From the NCBI RefSeq assembly GCF_028765345.1, contig NZ_JARAJZ010000006.1:18861-82860 (forward strand): a DNA stretch of 64,000 nt. Reading direction: 5' to 3'. The position numbers and the translations under genes were made by a program. The stretch's first letter is position 1, and every line of letters begins with the position of its first letter. The notes below the pieces were generated by a model that was given only the letters and a program-made list of their open reading frames with translations, was not told where the DNA came from and did not search any database. Below are positions 29,632 to 38,694 of the stretch, in pieces. Source of the stretch: Sporolactobacillus sp. CQH2019. Lineage in GTDB: Bacteria; Bacillota; Bacilli; Bacillales; Sporolactobacillaceae.

Positions 29632-31014
29632 TTATGCCTCTTCAAGCCCGCCTCTTCGTTGATTCAATTCCACTTTAATTGATGTTTCCTGCTTCTCATA
29701 TTTCGTGTAAGCCATCGCAATAATCGCACCGACAATGAAAAACAGGGCGGGCAGCCAGCTGATACAGAACTTGATCGAGCCAAGTGTTGCGGCCGATTGA
29801 ACGGTCCCCGCTTTATAGCCGAAGCTGCCCATAATCAGTGCCGGAACCCAGCCGCCGAGCCCCTGCCCGACTTTAATGGCAAACGAACTGCCGATCGCCG
29901 TCAGAAACCCGCTTGCCCGTATTCCATTTTTCCATTCACCAAAATCGACCGTATCCGCCAGCATGGCAAAAGGCATTGACACGGCTACCCCTGTGCCGAT
30001 TGAAGCGACGCTCCAGGAAACAGCCAGCATGATCTCCGACTGACCGGTGAAGTTAATCAGGATTTGACCCAATGCAGCAAGTAAGAATCCGATAATCAAC
30101 GTTTGTGTTTTCGAGATATGCTTAACAACAAAAGGTATCGCGACCATGCCGACAATCTGGAATAATATCAGTGCATTTAGCACCGAGGCAAATTCTTTGT
30201 TGCCCAGATTATACTGAGTATAGTAGACCAGTGCCGACGTTCGTGACGCGTTGCCAAGCCAGTAAAAAACAAAAGCGACGACCAATATAAACCACGGCCA
30301 GTTGCTTTTCGCCGCTCGCAGGCTTTGCTTGATCGGCAGTGGCTTTTCGCTCGCCGCATTGATCTCCCGGGTATCGCCGAAAGCAAACAGTAACAGCGCC
30401 AGACCGATAAGTGCAAACAAAATCGTCGTTATCCGGAATCCGACAACATCGTTTCCTTTGCCTAAGAACGATACCAGTGAGAGCGTGAAGGTAGCGGTGA
30501 CAAAAAATCCGGCCATTCCGCCGATCATCCGCACTGAGTTTAAACGGACGCGAGTATCTTTGTTGTTGCTTAAATTAGGCAGGATTGAACTGATCGGCGT
30601 GCCGATGCCGGTGTAGCAGATCCCCAGAAGCAGATAAGTGATTAAGCCGTAAACAAATTTTCCATTGGCCGACAGATTGGGCGACCAGAACATCAAAACG
30701 AAGAAGAGAGTAAATGGTATCGATATCCATAGCCAGTAAGGCCGGTTCTGCCCCCATTTCGTATGCGTGTGATCGATGATGAACCCCCAGATCGGTGCAT
30801 CAAAGGCGTCGAGAATGCGGGCAACCAGTAAAATAAGGCCGGCCGCCACCACCGATAGCCCGAACACGTCCGTGTAATAATACAAAACAAAAGTTGTAAC
30901 CGTACAGTACAGCAAGTTCCCTGCTGTATCCGTACTTGCATAAGCCAAAACACGATGAAACGGCAGTTTGTCTGTCTTGCCGGTGCTGTCTGAAACCGAA
31001 TGATTCTGACCCAT
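29632..31014 (-). CDS. GPH-family sugar:cation symporter
   Basis: 460 residues, twelve predicted membrane segments. The conserved glycoside-pentoside-hexuronide features are ARILDAFDAPIWGFIIDHT and TKWGQNRPYWLW. ATG 31014 follows GGGGGAAAA; ATG 31029 is an alternative without a site. It probably imports arabinose-containing oligosaccharides or glycosides that the GH51 enzyme cleaves. Confidence 0.85.
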   Translation of the reverse strand: MGQNHSVSDSTGKTDKLPFHRVLAYASTDTAGNLLYCTVTTFVLYYYTDVFGLSVVAAGLILLVARILDAFDAPIWGFIIDHTHTKWGQNRPYWLWISIPFTLFFVLMFWSPNLSANGKFVYGLITYLLLGICYTGIGTPISSILPNLSNNKDTRVRLNSVRMIGGMAGFFVTATFTLSLVSFLGKGNDVVGFRITTILFALIGLALLLFAFGDTREINAASEKPLPIKQSLRAAKSNWPWFILVVAFVFYWLGNASRTSALVYYTQYNLGNKEFASVLNALILFQIVGMVAIPFVVKHISKTQTLIIGFLLAALGQILINFTGQSEIMLAVSWSVASIGTGVAVSMPFAMLADTVDFGEWKNGIRASGFLTAIGSSFAIKVGQGLGGWVPALIMGSFGYKAGTVQSAATLGSIKFCISWLPALFFIVGAIIAMAYTKYEKQETSIKVELNQRRGGLEEA

Positions 31015-31266
31015 CGTCTTTTCCCCCAAATCCTGATATATTTAAAAGGTGCCTGAAGGACAGGCAAGATGATGCTATTTATCCCCCCCTGATCGACACA
31101 CCGGTTCAAAATGATTTACAACCAGCAGTCGAAGATGATGACGAAGCGAAAAGTCAAAAGATTGAGAGCGCTTTAAATCTTCGTTAATTTAAAACTGGCT
31201 AAACCGACGCTATTATTGTTTAAATGTCTGACATCTTTGTTAGAATGATTTCGGTGCCTTCATCTC

Positions 31267-31323
31267 TCAACCGCTTCTTTCTTTTGCAATATACCATCCG
31301 TGTAAGCGGTTGAAAATATAAAT
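31267..31323. promoter_or_regulatory. Inverted repeat between symporter and AraC genes
   Basis: TCAACCGCTT (31267-31276) and AAGCGGTTGA (31314-31323) are perfect inverted copies, 47 bp from start to start. They sit 45-100 bp before the AraC-type gene and in the divergent promoter region. Both halves resemble half of a cre site (TGTAAGCGGTTGAA). They may bind the AraC protein as a pair or CcpA. Confidence 0.5.
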
Positions 31324-31366
31324 AATGAATTGTTGATTATAAAATATCACACAGGGAGTCCTCTTT

Positions 31367-32254
31367 ATGAGCACTGCAAAACCGTTGTACCTTTCGCTCT
31401 CATGTATCCCGCTGCCTGTATTTATCGAGGGCGGCGTTGCCTATTTTAAGCCCGGAGAGCGACATCCAAATCGAAATGATCTTCCCTTTTTCATTCTCGT
31501 CATTATGAAAAAAGGCCGCATGTTTTTGGCTGAGGAAAAGCGGAAATTTATCGTTAAGCCCCATGAAATGTTTATCTTTCTGCCGGACCGCCATCATTAT
31601 TCCTTTCAGGCCTGTGATGAAGACAGCGAATATTACTGGCTGCATTTTCTCTGTGTCGGCCGCTGGCAGCAGGACGAAAAACCGGCGGAACAACAATCGG
31701 TGATCAAAATACCTACATTGCATTATCACACGACTAATCATACGGTCTATCTCGCTAAACACCGCAGACTTAGCAATATCCCGGAGATTTTTGCAACAGC
31801 AGAAAAACTGCTGCATTCCACAAACGAGAGTGAGTCGTTTTCATTCTGGCAGGTACAAGAATTATTCCTCGATTTGTTGCAATATGTTCAGCTGCCCGCC
31901 GTTCAGGAAAGCTCGGTGACCAAAATTACGCTTAAAGTGGAACGGTACCTGCGCGACCACTTTGACATGAAAATCACCAATACTAATCTTGCGCAGCAGT
32001 TTCACATTCATCCCAATTACATCGGCCGATGTATGAAGCAGACGATCGGCATTACACCGATGAAATACCTAAATCAGGTCCGCATTGAAGAGGCTAAGAA
32101 GCGGTTGCTGAATACCACGCTGTCGATCAAACAAATTGCTGATCAGTGCGGTTTTCAAAATGTTTATTATTTCTCCAATCTGTTCAAGAAAGTGATGGGC
32201 ATGCCGCCGATGCACTACCGGGAAATTAACGGCATTACAAAAGATGATGACTGA
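31367..32254 (+). CDS. AraC-family regulator
   Basis: 295 residues: an N-terminal cupin-type sensor (about 1-150) and a C-terminal pair of helix-turn-helix motifs (TNLAQQFHIHPNYIGRCMK; IKQIADQCGFQNVYYFSNLFKK) with the family end GMPPMHYR. GGGAG lies before ATG 31367. It is divergent from the GH51/symporter operon and is its likely activator in response to arabinose or an arabinoside. Confidence 0.9.
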   Translation: MSTAKPLYLSLSCIPLPVFIEGGVAYFKPGERHPNRNDLPFFILVIMKKGRMFLAEEKRKFIVKPHEMFIFLPDRHHYSFQACDEDSEYYWLHFLCVGRWQQDEKPAEQQSVIKIPTLHYHTTNHTVYLAKHRRLSNIPEIFATAEKLLHSTNESESFSFWQVQELFLDLLQYVQLPAVQESSVTKITLKVERYLRDHFDMKITNTNLAQQFHIHPNYIGRCMKQTIGITPMKYLNQVRIEEAKKRLLNTTLSIKQIADQCGFQNVYYFSNLFKKVMGMPPMHYREINGITKDDD

Positions 32255-32469
32255 TGGATCTGCTCTTTTATAAATTTAAAAACTGATAATAAGCGTCATG
32301 TCGTTTCAATATTAAGTGTTGAATTTTATAAACAAAGTGTCGAAATAAATATTTTATGAAACAAAACGCTGAATTAAGCTTGAAAGGCAGATGGGAATTC
32401 AGACATCGGCAGCTCGTCAATAAACGAAATATCTGCGAGACTATCAAAGAAAAAAGTGGGGAGAAAATC

Positions 32470-34854
32470 ATGGAGACCACATATTTCGATCTTTCATTCA
32501 ATCAGCACGGGGCCTTAACTCGTCTGACAATGAAGAACGATCCGCTCCACATGAACTGGGTTATCGATCCTGATTATTTGAAGCAAGTCGGCTATCGGGA
32601 TGCCGATAAATTGTTCGGCGAATTCAATCTGACGGTCGATCATCAATCCCTTTCAAGCATTCACTTCCAGCCGGTCGTAGAAAGCCGACAGGAAAGAACA
32701 ACCGTCACCTTCAGCTTCGGCCGGGCAGCTGTTCGACTGACTTATCGGCCGGGATTGACCGACGAAACACTGGATTGGTCGATCGAACTGATCAATCATT
32801 CCAATCGACCGCTGGTTGTCGATCATTTTGCCGTCTGGGTTTCCCTGGCTTATATCATGTTCCGTGATCAAAATGTGCTGCGCAATATGAATGATTCCGC
32901 CGCTGTTTTTCCATCCATTTCCGCCGATTTTACGAAACTGGCGGCCGTGCGCCGCAGCGGCGAGGCGCCTCACCTGGGAGTCTATCAGTTGTCCGGGAAA
33001 ACTTTATCGGTCGGCACCTACTGCGAATATACAAACCGGTTTTTTGAAAACGTTTCCCCCTCGCTGGACGGCATGCTTTTTCACCAATTGATTCTGGCAG
33101 GCGGATATCACAAAGATCAGCAGCCGCCGACGGACTGGATTTATAACCACGACGGACTGATACTGTCACCCGGAGAAACAAAACAGTGGCGCTACCGGCT
33201 CTGTACGCTTGCAGATCGCAACGATTTTTATGCCCGTGCCATGGCTTTCGGACACCCGATCATCCGTTATCAACCAATGATTAAAGAAAATGAACAAGCA
33301 CAGTTAACCTTGGCGATGCCTGAAAATATAACCATCAGGCAGGTACATGTCAGCTATAGAAATGACGATCGTCTGATCAGCGAAGACGTTAGCCACTATA
33401 TTGAGCAAGACGGCTGGAACGCCTTATTGGCCTTTCCGGCTCAGGGGAGCGGTGAGCATAAAATCACGATTACGTTCGACAACGGAAAACAGGACTGTGT
33501 GGTGTTCAATGTCGTCCGTTCATTGCGGCAGATGCTGGACGAACGGGTGGATTATATTTCCAACACACTGTATCAGGGAGCGGACGCCAAGGTCCCGTTC
33601 AGCTTCATTCCGCTGTCCAATCAAGGTGAATCGCTCGGCAAATTGAGTCTTGTCCTGCAAAAAAATTTACTGGATCAGGGGCATCTAAATAGCAGACAGA
33701 TCCGGCAAGTTGAAGCAAGCGCCGTAAACTATGTCCGGCCCAAGTGGTTTATCAACGGCGATTTTCGGAAACCGCGCAAACTGTACGGCAACTTTTACCG
33801 GGTGATGGACTTTGAATATATCGGCCACATGTTCTTTCTGCTGTCGGAATTCGATAACACGGTGCTCAAGCTGCACCATGCAGACGACTATCTGCAGTGG
33901 GCTGCCGATATTTTCAATCTCAGAGTTAACCCTGCGCTGCACGATGACCCGCGGGCACAGTCGGAGACGCAAATGCTCGGCGTATTTTTCCTCTATATCA
34001 ACGACTTGCTTTCCGAACTAAAGCAGCGGGGTTTGACGGATAAATACGCAACGATTAAAAAATTATGGGAGCAAATCGCCGATAAAGTGGATCGTGAAAG
34101 CGAAACGTATCGCGCAGCCGTCACGGAACATTATTATGACAATGCCGGTTTCGGACCGGCGGCGGGTGCTTTAAGCAATACGGGGCACACGGACGGTGCC
34201 TGTCGGTACAGCCGGCTGTTGGAAGCCAACATCGGATTCAGCAATGATTTCCGCGCTCAGGCACCCGATCGTTGGTGGGAAGCGTTGTCATACATGATGC
34301 ACGCACTATGGGGCGGAATAGCTTCGGCAGCTATGCTGCAAGCATATGATTTTCTGAAAGATTCAGCATACCTGGAGGCCGCCTATCGGTCGACCGTTGC
34401 TATGCTCTATTGTTACGACACACAGGCGACGGCAACCGGCAAGCTGGAAAAAGGCGCCGCCGCTTCCACCTACAGCATCGCCGGTCCGAACCTGAATCGT
34501 CCTGATCTGTCGCGGCAGCGTTTCGGCCAGTCTGCCTTTGCCAGCGACGGCGGTATCTTTACCCGCCTGTTTCCCGAAGGCGATACGGGCCATGCGGATT
34601 GGGACATGGGGGAAGAGCTGGTTGCTTATCTGAATGGTTTTGGTTGTAAAACTTATCTTTATACGCGCGCCGGTCAGCTTCGCGTCATCAACGGACGTCT
34701 TGAGGCAAACAGCGACGGTTCGTATACCATTTTCAGTTTTGCACCTTATCCGCGCGAATATATTTTTACCGAACAAAATTTGCACTATACAACGCCGGAA
34801 GGGATACTTGCTCCAGTTGTTAAATTCATCGATCATCAGTTTGTCCGTGCGTAA
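32470..34854 (+). CDS. Large uncharacterised sugar-enzyme-like protein
   Basis: 794 residues, no signal peptide, starting at ATG 32470 with GGGGAG upstream (the frame is open to 32356). The N-terminal 300 residues look like a beta-sandwich (many short strands, CEYTNRFFENVSPS). Residues about 480-750 look like an (alpha/alpha) barrel with acidic and aromatic clusters (FEYIGHMFFLLSEF, RWWEALSYMMHALWGG, DWDMGEELVAYL). This layout resembles glycoside hydrolases or epimerases and possibly the DUF5695 group, but I cannot identify the family. Its place next to the arabinofuranoside genes suggests a cytosolic enzyme on plant-derived oligosaccharides. Confidence 0.6.
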   Translation: METTYFDLSFNQHGALTRLTMKNDPLHMNWVIDPDYLKQVGYRDADKLFGEFNLTVDHQSLSSIHFQPVVESRQERTTVTFSFGRAAVRLTYRPGLTDETLDWSIELINHSNRPLVVDHFAVWVSLAYIMFRDQNVLRNMNDSAAVFPSISADFTKLAAVRRSGEAPHLGVYQLSGKTLSVGTYCEYTNRFFENVSPSLDGMLFHQLILAGGYHKDQQPPTDWIYNHDGLILSPGETKQWRYRLCTLADRNDFYARAMAFGHPIIRYQPMIKENEQAQLTLAMPENITIRQVHVSYRNDDRLISEDVSHYIEQDGWNALLAFPAQGSGEHKITITFDNGKQDCVVFNVVRSLRQMLDERVDYISNTLYQGADAKVPFSFIPLSNQGESLGKLSLVLQKNLLDQGHLNSRQIRQVEASAVNYVRPKWFINGDFRKPRKLYGNFYRVMDFEYIGHMFFLLSEFDNTVLKLHHADDYLQWAADIFNLRVNPALHDDPRAQSETQMLGVFFLYINDLLSELKQRGLTDKYATIKKLWEQIADKVDRESETYRAAVTEHYYDNAGFGPAAGALSNTGHTDGACRYSRLLEANIGFSNDFRAQAPDRWWEALSYMMHALWGGIASAAMLQAYDFLKDSAYLEAAYRSTVAMLYCYDTQATATGKLEKGAAASTYSIAGPNLNRPDLSRQRFGQSAFASDGGIFTRLFPEGDTGHADWDMGEELVAYLNGFGCKTYLYTRAGQLRVINGRLEANSDGSYTIFSFAPYPREYIFTEQNLHYTTPEGILAPVVKFIDHQFVRA

Positions 34855-34923
34855 AACTGTTTGCTCCCTGTCTATCTGATCAGCGAAAAATCGCAATCCA
34901 GCCTTCATAAAAGCTTCACAACC

Positions 34924-34969
34924 GTCAAACGGGCACAGCTTCTTTATCAGGAGCTTGTGCCCGTTTGAC
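34924..34969 (+). terminator. Terminator after the large sugar-enzyme-like gene
   Basis: GTCAAACGGGCACA at 34924-34937 forms a perfect 14-bp stem with 34956-34969, followed by TGCATTTATAT. The U-tail is weak but the stem is strong. Confidence 0.6.
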
Positions 34970-35007
34970 TGCATTTATATAGAGCAGAGATCTGTCCGTT
35001 CAGCCGC

Positions 35008-35051
35008 AAAAAAGCCTCACCAAGTCAGTTATGAATACTGACCGACGAGCC
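35008..35051 (-). terminator. Terminator of the orphan gene at 35029-35661
   Basis: On the - strand GGCTCGTCGGTCAGT pairs with ACTGACTTGGTGAGGC through GU-containing pairs, followed by six U (35013-35008). The stem starts inside the gene's last codons and includes its stop. Confidence 0.55.
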
Positions 35052-35661
35052 TTAGAATATCAGCTTTCAACTGCGCTTCGTCACTCTTTTCACCCTGCCA
35101 ATTATTAAAATCGATATGTTTTCCCATATAGCGGAGATGGTCGCGCCAACCTCGCAGCAATTGCAAGTACAAGTTGCCGACATAGTTCTCATCTTCACTT
35201 GCCCCGGGGCCGAAATAGTGATTATAAGCGGGAAAAATATCCGAAGAAACGGCATAATTCGATTTATCGCAATTTTTATCAGCACTGACAACAGCAGGAT
35301 CTCCATCATAAGTGATTATCAGGCGATTAGGCCTGGCATCGCTGCCGTTTTTTATGACATCTTTGACATCCCGGAGACAGAATAAAACGTTTGCAGGGCG
35401 TCGATCACGAAAAGCCCGGACATTAATAAGGGAGGGAGGGGCAATCAATTTTCCGTTTTTTAATCGGGGAACGACGATTTTTCTGTCTGAATTGCCCAAT
35501 TGGCGCCAATGTGCCCGCAGATAATCTATTGCACGCGAATAATCGGCAAACACATAGAGATCGGTGCTTCCGTCCGCCGCTAGGTCCCGTTTGGCAAATT
35601 GCCTGTTTTTCATATAGAAAAAGTGTTCTCCTGAAACAACAATTTCGATTAAAAAAATCAT
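35029..35661 (-). CDS. Hypothetical protein
   Basis: 210 residues from ATG 35661, which has GGAGG 10-14 bases upstream; the frame is open to 35862 but no earlier start has a site. The start MIFLIEIVVSGEHFFYMKN is hydrophobic but short. The rest is soluble, with FADYSRAIDYLRAHWRQLG, RLIITYDGDPAVVSADK and a C-terminal helical part. I recognise no family. Its promoter region and terminator suggest a single-gene unit. A decayed related-looking trace (HHGIDFNNFDIFHF) is found near 36080-36120, but I cannot show that they are related. Confidence 0.6.
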   Translation of the reverse strand: MIFLIEIVVSGEHFFYMKNRQFAKRDLAADGSTDLYVFADYSRAIDYLRAHWRQLGNSDRKIVVPRLKNGKLIAPPSLINVRAFRDRRPANVLFCLRDVKDVIKNGSDARPNRLIITYDGDPAVVSADKNCDKSNYAVSSDIFPAYNHYFGPGASEDENYVGNLYLQLLRGWRDHLRYMGKHIDFNNWQGEKSDEAQLKADILRLVGQYS

Positions 35662-37108
35662 GGTTGTGTTCCTCCAGTACATCGATTTCATTGAAAGTGA
35701 CATGAACGCTCCGGACGTCCCTTTTTTACTTGCACAGTAGTATTGTTCTACCCTAGTATTATACAAAGGGCCGTCTCGATCAATCGGGGAGCATGCATTT
35801 TCTTCAATCACCACAATAGCCATATAAGGCCAACAATTTTGCCCTGTCACTAACGTATCCATGCTTTGTCATACGATTGCGTAACCAAACCTCTATTTTT
35901 TTGTGAGCGTTTTATACTATGCTAATGACATTGAGCCCCGCAGCTCCACATCTTATTTCTTAGTACGAGAAGATCAATTTTATGGCGCATATTTCAGATT
36001 CGCGGATGAATCATGGAATAAACTGTTTTCTTCAAATAATCCATAAAATACGAATGGACATTCTGGACGATATATTTTAACATAGGTTCATCATGGCATA
36101 GACTTCAACAATTTTGATATCTTTCATTTCAAAGTATTACCTGATGATGGGCCGATTACGGAACTCTGCAAATGATCTTGGATATTTTGCGGCGGAAACG
36201 ATTTGATACCGCCGAGTATCTGATAAGCTATTACCGGTCGCCGGGACCATCATTTCTCCCGCATTTTGTTTTCGGCTGCCGACCTGACTACATTATAGCG
36301 TGCTTAAGACGTTTTTTTCGGTACAACCCTAGAAGATTAATTTCCACGCAGGGAACCCCGTTGTGCAATGGCTGGTTCAACCGCAGATAGTCTCTGAATG
36401 TCGTCCCATGAACTAGAAAAATGGCATAGCACCATAGATCAACACCGCCCCGAGAATCGGCCGTTTTAAATATTGGTGTCATAATCCATTTGACAAGATT
36501 CATATGTGTTGTTGCCCTGAATACAATATCAAACACAGCTAAAAATAAGTCGCTGCACTCGCAAAAGAGATAACGTTCTTAAACGTATCCGAAATATCTT
36601 ACAGTACCTGCAACCTAAGATTTGAAAACACACGCTAGTAGATCGATTCATAAATAGTAGCAGGCTTATGGCAGATATACTGGGGACAGCATTTATGGGC
36701 AACCGGTTATTTCTGTCAAACTGTTGGGACAGTAACGGAAGAAACGATTAAGCAATATATTGAAAACCAAGACAAGGGTTGGTGTATAAGCATTTAGTTC
36801 CATTCTTTTGCCGATGGTTCGTTTTTTTAAACTGTACGTTTTGAGACAAAATAAGAGGCTGTCCCAAAAGATCGGCCAATATTGTTTCCCAACAATATAT
36901 GTTCTGAATATTTTAATAATTGTTTTGATGACATTATTTACTGGTAATGGCAAGGCCATGAAAATGCAAGTGATGCCCTGAATGCCGAATTTACCATTAA
37001 TCAATTACAGGCTGGAACTATGGGTTCATCATCTGGGGGAAAAACTGGTTCAAAAAGCGGTCAGTCTCTCGCCTCGACAGGCAGGCATTGGATAAAATTT
37101 TTTTATTA
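35662..37108. other. Non-coding region with decayed gene fragments
   Basis: No intact gene. Readable traces without start codons occur at 35955-36170 (REDQFYGAYFRFADESWNK, then LPDDGPITELCK) and 36180-36300. At 36663-36797 lies an IS200-type transposase tail (listed separately). GAGGCTGTCCCAAAAG at 36855-36870 and a related inverted GGGACAG at 36723-36729 resemble IS ends. It appears to be a degraded stretch left by several mobile elements. Confidence 0.45.
36663..36797 (+). pseudogene. tnpA: C-terminal remnant of an IS200/IS605 TnpA transposase
   Basis: The open frame reads YWGQHLWATGYFCQTVG and then TVTEETIKQYIENQ, the diagnostic C-terminal region of IS200-type Y1 transposases. Only about 44 of some 150 residues remain and the upstream part has stops. 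It is inactive. Confidence 0.75.
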
Positions 37109-37137
37109 TTGAAAACGCCTTCATCATGTGTTATAAA
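37109..37137 (+). promoter_or_regulatory. Promoter of the ribose operon
   Basis: TTGAAA (37109-37114) and TATAAA (37132-37137) are separated by exactly 17 bp. Transcription would start about 37144, directly before the first operator. Confidence 0.65.
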
Positions 37138-37150
37138 GTAGATGTACTAG

Positions 37151-37164
37151 GTAAAACGTTTTAC
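37151..37164. promoter_or_regulatory. LacI-type operator 1
   Basis: Perfect 14-bp palindrome GTAAAACGTTTTAC with the central CG typical of LacI/GalR-family sites. It lies just after the predicted start of transcription. The LacI-type protein at 40329-41336 is the likely ligand. Confidence 0.75.
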
Positions 37165-37234
37165 ATAGAAACCTCTAAGAAATCTCTACAGAAACGGAAA
37201 TCGGTAATCTTCTTTTTAAGGTTAAATATGACTA

Positions 37235-37248
37235 GTAAAACGTTTTAC
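37235..37248. promoter_or_regulatory. LacI-type operator 2
   Basis: A second, identical GTAAAACGTTTTAC palindrome lies 84 bp downstream of the first, 38 bp before rbsK. Eighty-four base pairs equal eight helical turns, so two repressor dimers would face the same side and could loop the leader. Confidence 0.7.
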
Positions 37249-37286
37249 CACCTTGCTAATTTTGTAGAACAGAAGGTGAAGTTCCC

Positions 37287-38225
37287 ATGGTGAATCACGT
37301 TGTCATACTGGGCAGTATCAATGTCGATACAATTCTTCAGATTGAGCGCCTGCCGTTACCCGGCGAAACATTGATGGTGCATGATAAAAGCAGTGCACCG
37401 GGCGGGAAAGGGGCGAATCAGGCTGTCGCCGCGGCACGCAGCGGGGCAAGGACGAGTTTTATAGGTAACGTGGGGGATGACGATCAGGGTCGGATGATGC
37501 TCAAACATTTACGGGCCGATCACATTGATACGTCGCATATTAAGACGGATCAGCAGGCCGCGACCGGCGCGGCGTCTATTTTGCTGGATACGAACGGCCA
37601 GAATAGCGTTTTGGTGTATGGCGGCGCTAATCAAACGATTTCTGTTGATGATATTTATGAAAGCGATTTATTGATTCGCGATGCGGATATGCTTGTCACT
37701 CAATTTGAAATCCCAGTTGGTGCGGCACTTAAAGCATTTGAAATTGCTAAAAAGTATCGAGTGACGACTATTTTGAATCCTGCACCGGCACAGGACGTTC
37801 CGCATGAGCTTTTACAGCTTACGGATTTGATTGTTCCTAACGAGACGGAAAGCCGGTCTTTGACCGGGATTGCCATTACGGACAGGCAATCAATGGCGGC
37901 AACCGCTGAATGGTTTCGTGAAAGAGGCATCTCTAATTTAATTATTACCCTGGGAGACAGGGGGGCTTACTATTCGACGCCTGTTGATAGCGGGCTGCAA
38001 ACAGCGTTCCAGGCAAAGGCAGTCGATACGACGGCTGCCGGAGATACGTTTATCGGTGCGCTCGCTTCCCGGCTGGATAAAAGCTTGTCCAATCTGCCGG
38101 AAGCAGTGAAGTTTGCGCAGCGGGCCAGCTCGTTAACGGTACAAAAGATGGGGGCCCAGCCTTCAATTCCTTATTTAGAAGATATCCGGATCGCACAACA
38201 ATCGAGGGAAACAGACAGAAAATAA
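37287..38225 (+). CDS. rbsK: Ribokinase
   Basis: 312-residue PfkB-family kinase that makes ribose 5-phosphate from ribose and ATP. N-terminal GSINVDTILQIERLPLPGET and GGKGANQAVAAARSG, anion-hole motif DTTAAGDTFIGAL with the catalytic Asp in AAGDTF. AGAAGGTGA precedes ATG 37287. First gene of the ribose operon. Confidence 0.9.
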   Translation: MVNHVVILGSINVDTILQIERLPLPGETLMVHDKSSAPGGKGANQAVAAARSGARTSFIGNVGDDDQGRMMLKHLRADHIDTSHIKTDQQAATGAASILLDTNGQNSVLVYGGANQTISVDDIYESDLLIRDADMLVTQFEIPVGAALKAFEIAKKYRVTTILNPAPAQDVPHELLQLTDLIVPNETESRSLTGIAITDRQSMAATAEWFRERGISNLIITLGDRGAYYSTPVDSGLQTAFQAKAVDTTAAGDTFIGALASRLDKSLSNLPEAVKFAQRASSLTVQKMGAQPSIPYLEDIRIAQQSRETDRK

Positions 38226-38245
38226 TATTTAAGAGGTAATGAATC

Positions 38246-38641
38246 ATGAAAAAAACAACGGTCATTAATTCACAATTATCCGCAGTGATTGCCGGGATGG
38301 GGCACATGGATTGGTTGGGAATCGGCGATGCCGGCATGCCGGTTCCGATCGGTACGCCTAAGATTGATTTAGCCGTGACAAACGGATTACCCAGTTTCAT
38401 TGCCGTATTGAAAAATGTGCTGAGTGAGTTAAAAGTGCAGCGCATTTGTTTAGCTGAAGAAATGAAAGAGCAAAATCCCGATCAACTTCAGGCAGTCAAA
38501 CAATTATTGCCGGATGTTGAAACCGTATTTGTCCCGCATTCCGAACTTAAAAAGAATTTATCGCGTACGCATGCATTTATACGAACGGGTGAAATGACGC
38601 CCTATTCCAATATCATTTTAGAGTCCGGTGTCACTTTTTAA
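38246..38641 (+). CDS. rbsD: D-ribose pyranase
   Basis: 131 residues, typical RbsD length; it interconverts the pyranose and furanose forms of ribose so that ribokinase can use it. The conserved [22 protein letters not shown] (start, with the catalytic His) and the C-terminal [15 protein letters not shown] are present. It lies 20 bp after rbsK. Confidence 0.9.
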   Translation: MKKTTVINSQLSAVIAGMGHMDWLGIGDAGMPVPIGTPKIDLAVTNGLPSFIAVLKNVLSELKVQRICLAEEMKEQNPDQLQAVKQLLPDVETVFVPHSELKKNLSRTHAFIRTGEMTPYSNIILESGVTF

Positions 38642-38694
38642 CGGCTTGCCCAAGAGTATCGCGGTTCTGATAAGCAAAAAGGAGGTATTCTTTA

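Noticed and set aside
36288-36536. 82-codon - strand ORF
   Set aside because: No binding site and lies in decayed sequence; no family recognised.
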